A DNA stretch of 64,000 bases from Bidens hawaiensis. Its lineage: Eukaryota > Streptophyta > Magnoliopsida > Asterales > Asteraceae. Position numbers and translations under genes: made by a program. The DNA lies in NCBI GenBank assembly GCA_021521415.1, contig JAIQDT010014611.1:119102-183101 (forward strand), written 5' to 3'. Shown piece after piece: positions 63,525 through 64,000 of this stretch (position 1 is its first letter; every line of letters begins with the position of its first letter). The notes beneath the pieces were generated by a model, which searched no databases, was not told the origin of the DNA, and saw nothing but the letters and a program-made list of their open reading frames with translations.

Positions 63525-63800
63525 GTGTTACGAAATTTTCCTTCAGAATGTGACATTGTCAATTGCGTAAGGTCTGACGATATTTGCTTTTGTACTCGTG
63601 ATTTGTTGGAGTTATACAAGTACTCGTGGTTACCAAAGGCAAAAACAGAAGTGTTACATGCGTTGTTGCGATGTGGTGCATTTGGATGGCGAGAAATAAA
63701 TTCGGTGTTCAAGAGGAAGCCGGTTCAAATAAGGAACGCGGTCGGAGAGACGGCGTCGAAGCTTGGACGAAAAGGCGGGGGGGGGGGGGGGGATCAAACT
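63525..63800 (+). pseudogene. LINE-type reverse transcriptase 3' end remnant
   Basis: Two overlapping frames together resemble the C-terminal end of plant non-LTR retrotransposon proteins. They give RDLLELYKYSWLPKAKTEVLHAL, then WCIWMARNKFGVQ in the next frame, as in the usual W-x-IWxxRNxxVF ending. A one-base shift near 63670 separates them. A run of about 16 G follows at 63777-63792 and may be a sequencing-difficult site. Confidence 0.5.
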
Positions 63801-64000
63801 TTTCAAAAGAAAACAGATAAATTTACACTACATATAAAAATTTGAGGACGAAAACGGGTAAATTTACTCTACTAACCAATACATGTGCTGGGTGTGGGGG
63901 TCTTGTGGATATAGAGATGAAGTTCTTTTGATCTGTAATACGAGGGTATGGAATGTACTCGGTTGGGACGTTATGTAGTTGGGCGGTTTTGTAATTGAGT

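Overview
The window is plant nuclear DNA: AT-rich, intron-bearing, and packed with plant-type transposable elements. The element mix points to a eudicot, most likely Asteraceae. It includes a Tat-type Ty3/gypsy element with antisense genes, a long copia element with an extra 3' ORF, a Tekay-like chromovirus, and a PIF/Harbinger ORF1 protein of the kind often mis-named 'glutathione S-transferase T3-like'. The family placement is inference from memory of those families, not a search. I found no intact host gene. The only recognisable host gene is a broken fasciclin-like arabinogalactan protein (FLA) gene.

Layout. (1) 1-2087: AT-rich DNA with two Helitron-like 3' ends. (2) 2088-30677: a three-level nest. 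A TG...CA element of about 2.1 kb (probably a solo LTR) was entered by a 26.5 kb Ty3/gypsy Tat-type element (2258-28739, TSD ACATC). Its RNase H region was in turn entered by a 12.4 kb Ty1/copia element on the minus strand (6673-19095, TSD CTGTC). The Tat element carries gag-pol on + and two diverged antisense genes on - (21474-24142 and 24627-27494). The copia element carries gag-pol, a 2.1 kb spacer full of an AACTTCGC/GCGAAGTT motif, and a further ORF of about 980 codons. (3) 30678-37150: a LINE fragment, then a PIF/Harbinger element (33034-37144, TSD TTA) with both a DDE transposase and a Myb/SANT-like gene, containing a small hAT-like element. (4) 37636-46279: a complete but decayed chromovirus (TSD GATAT) whose LTRs start TA instead of TG. 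(5) 46604-47273: a hAT-like non-autonomous element with a perfect 8-bp TSD. (6) 48576-58027: the FLA pseudogene, split near its 5' end by a 7.5 kb piece of a second Tat-type element. That piece is permuted (gag, integrase tail, antisense gene, one LTR, then a primer-binding site), lacks most of pol, and is joined with micro-homology and filler DNA. (7) 59385-61263: a PIF/Harbinger derivative carrying only the accessory ORF1 as a pseudogene. (8) 61264-64000: AT-rich DNA with a Tourist-like MITE and a LINE fragment.

The retroelement genes form the usual chain: gag particle, protease, reverse transcriptase/RNase H, integrase. Every one is interrupted by stops or frameshifts, so the elements here look non-autonomous. 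The most interesting signals are regulatory and structural. A shared upstream box plus TATA promoter precedes all three antisense genes at identical spacing. Three unrelated LTR families each carry clustered inverted-repeat motifs. The insertion in the FLA gene carries repair scars rather than an integrase-type duplication.
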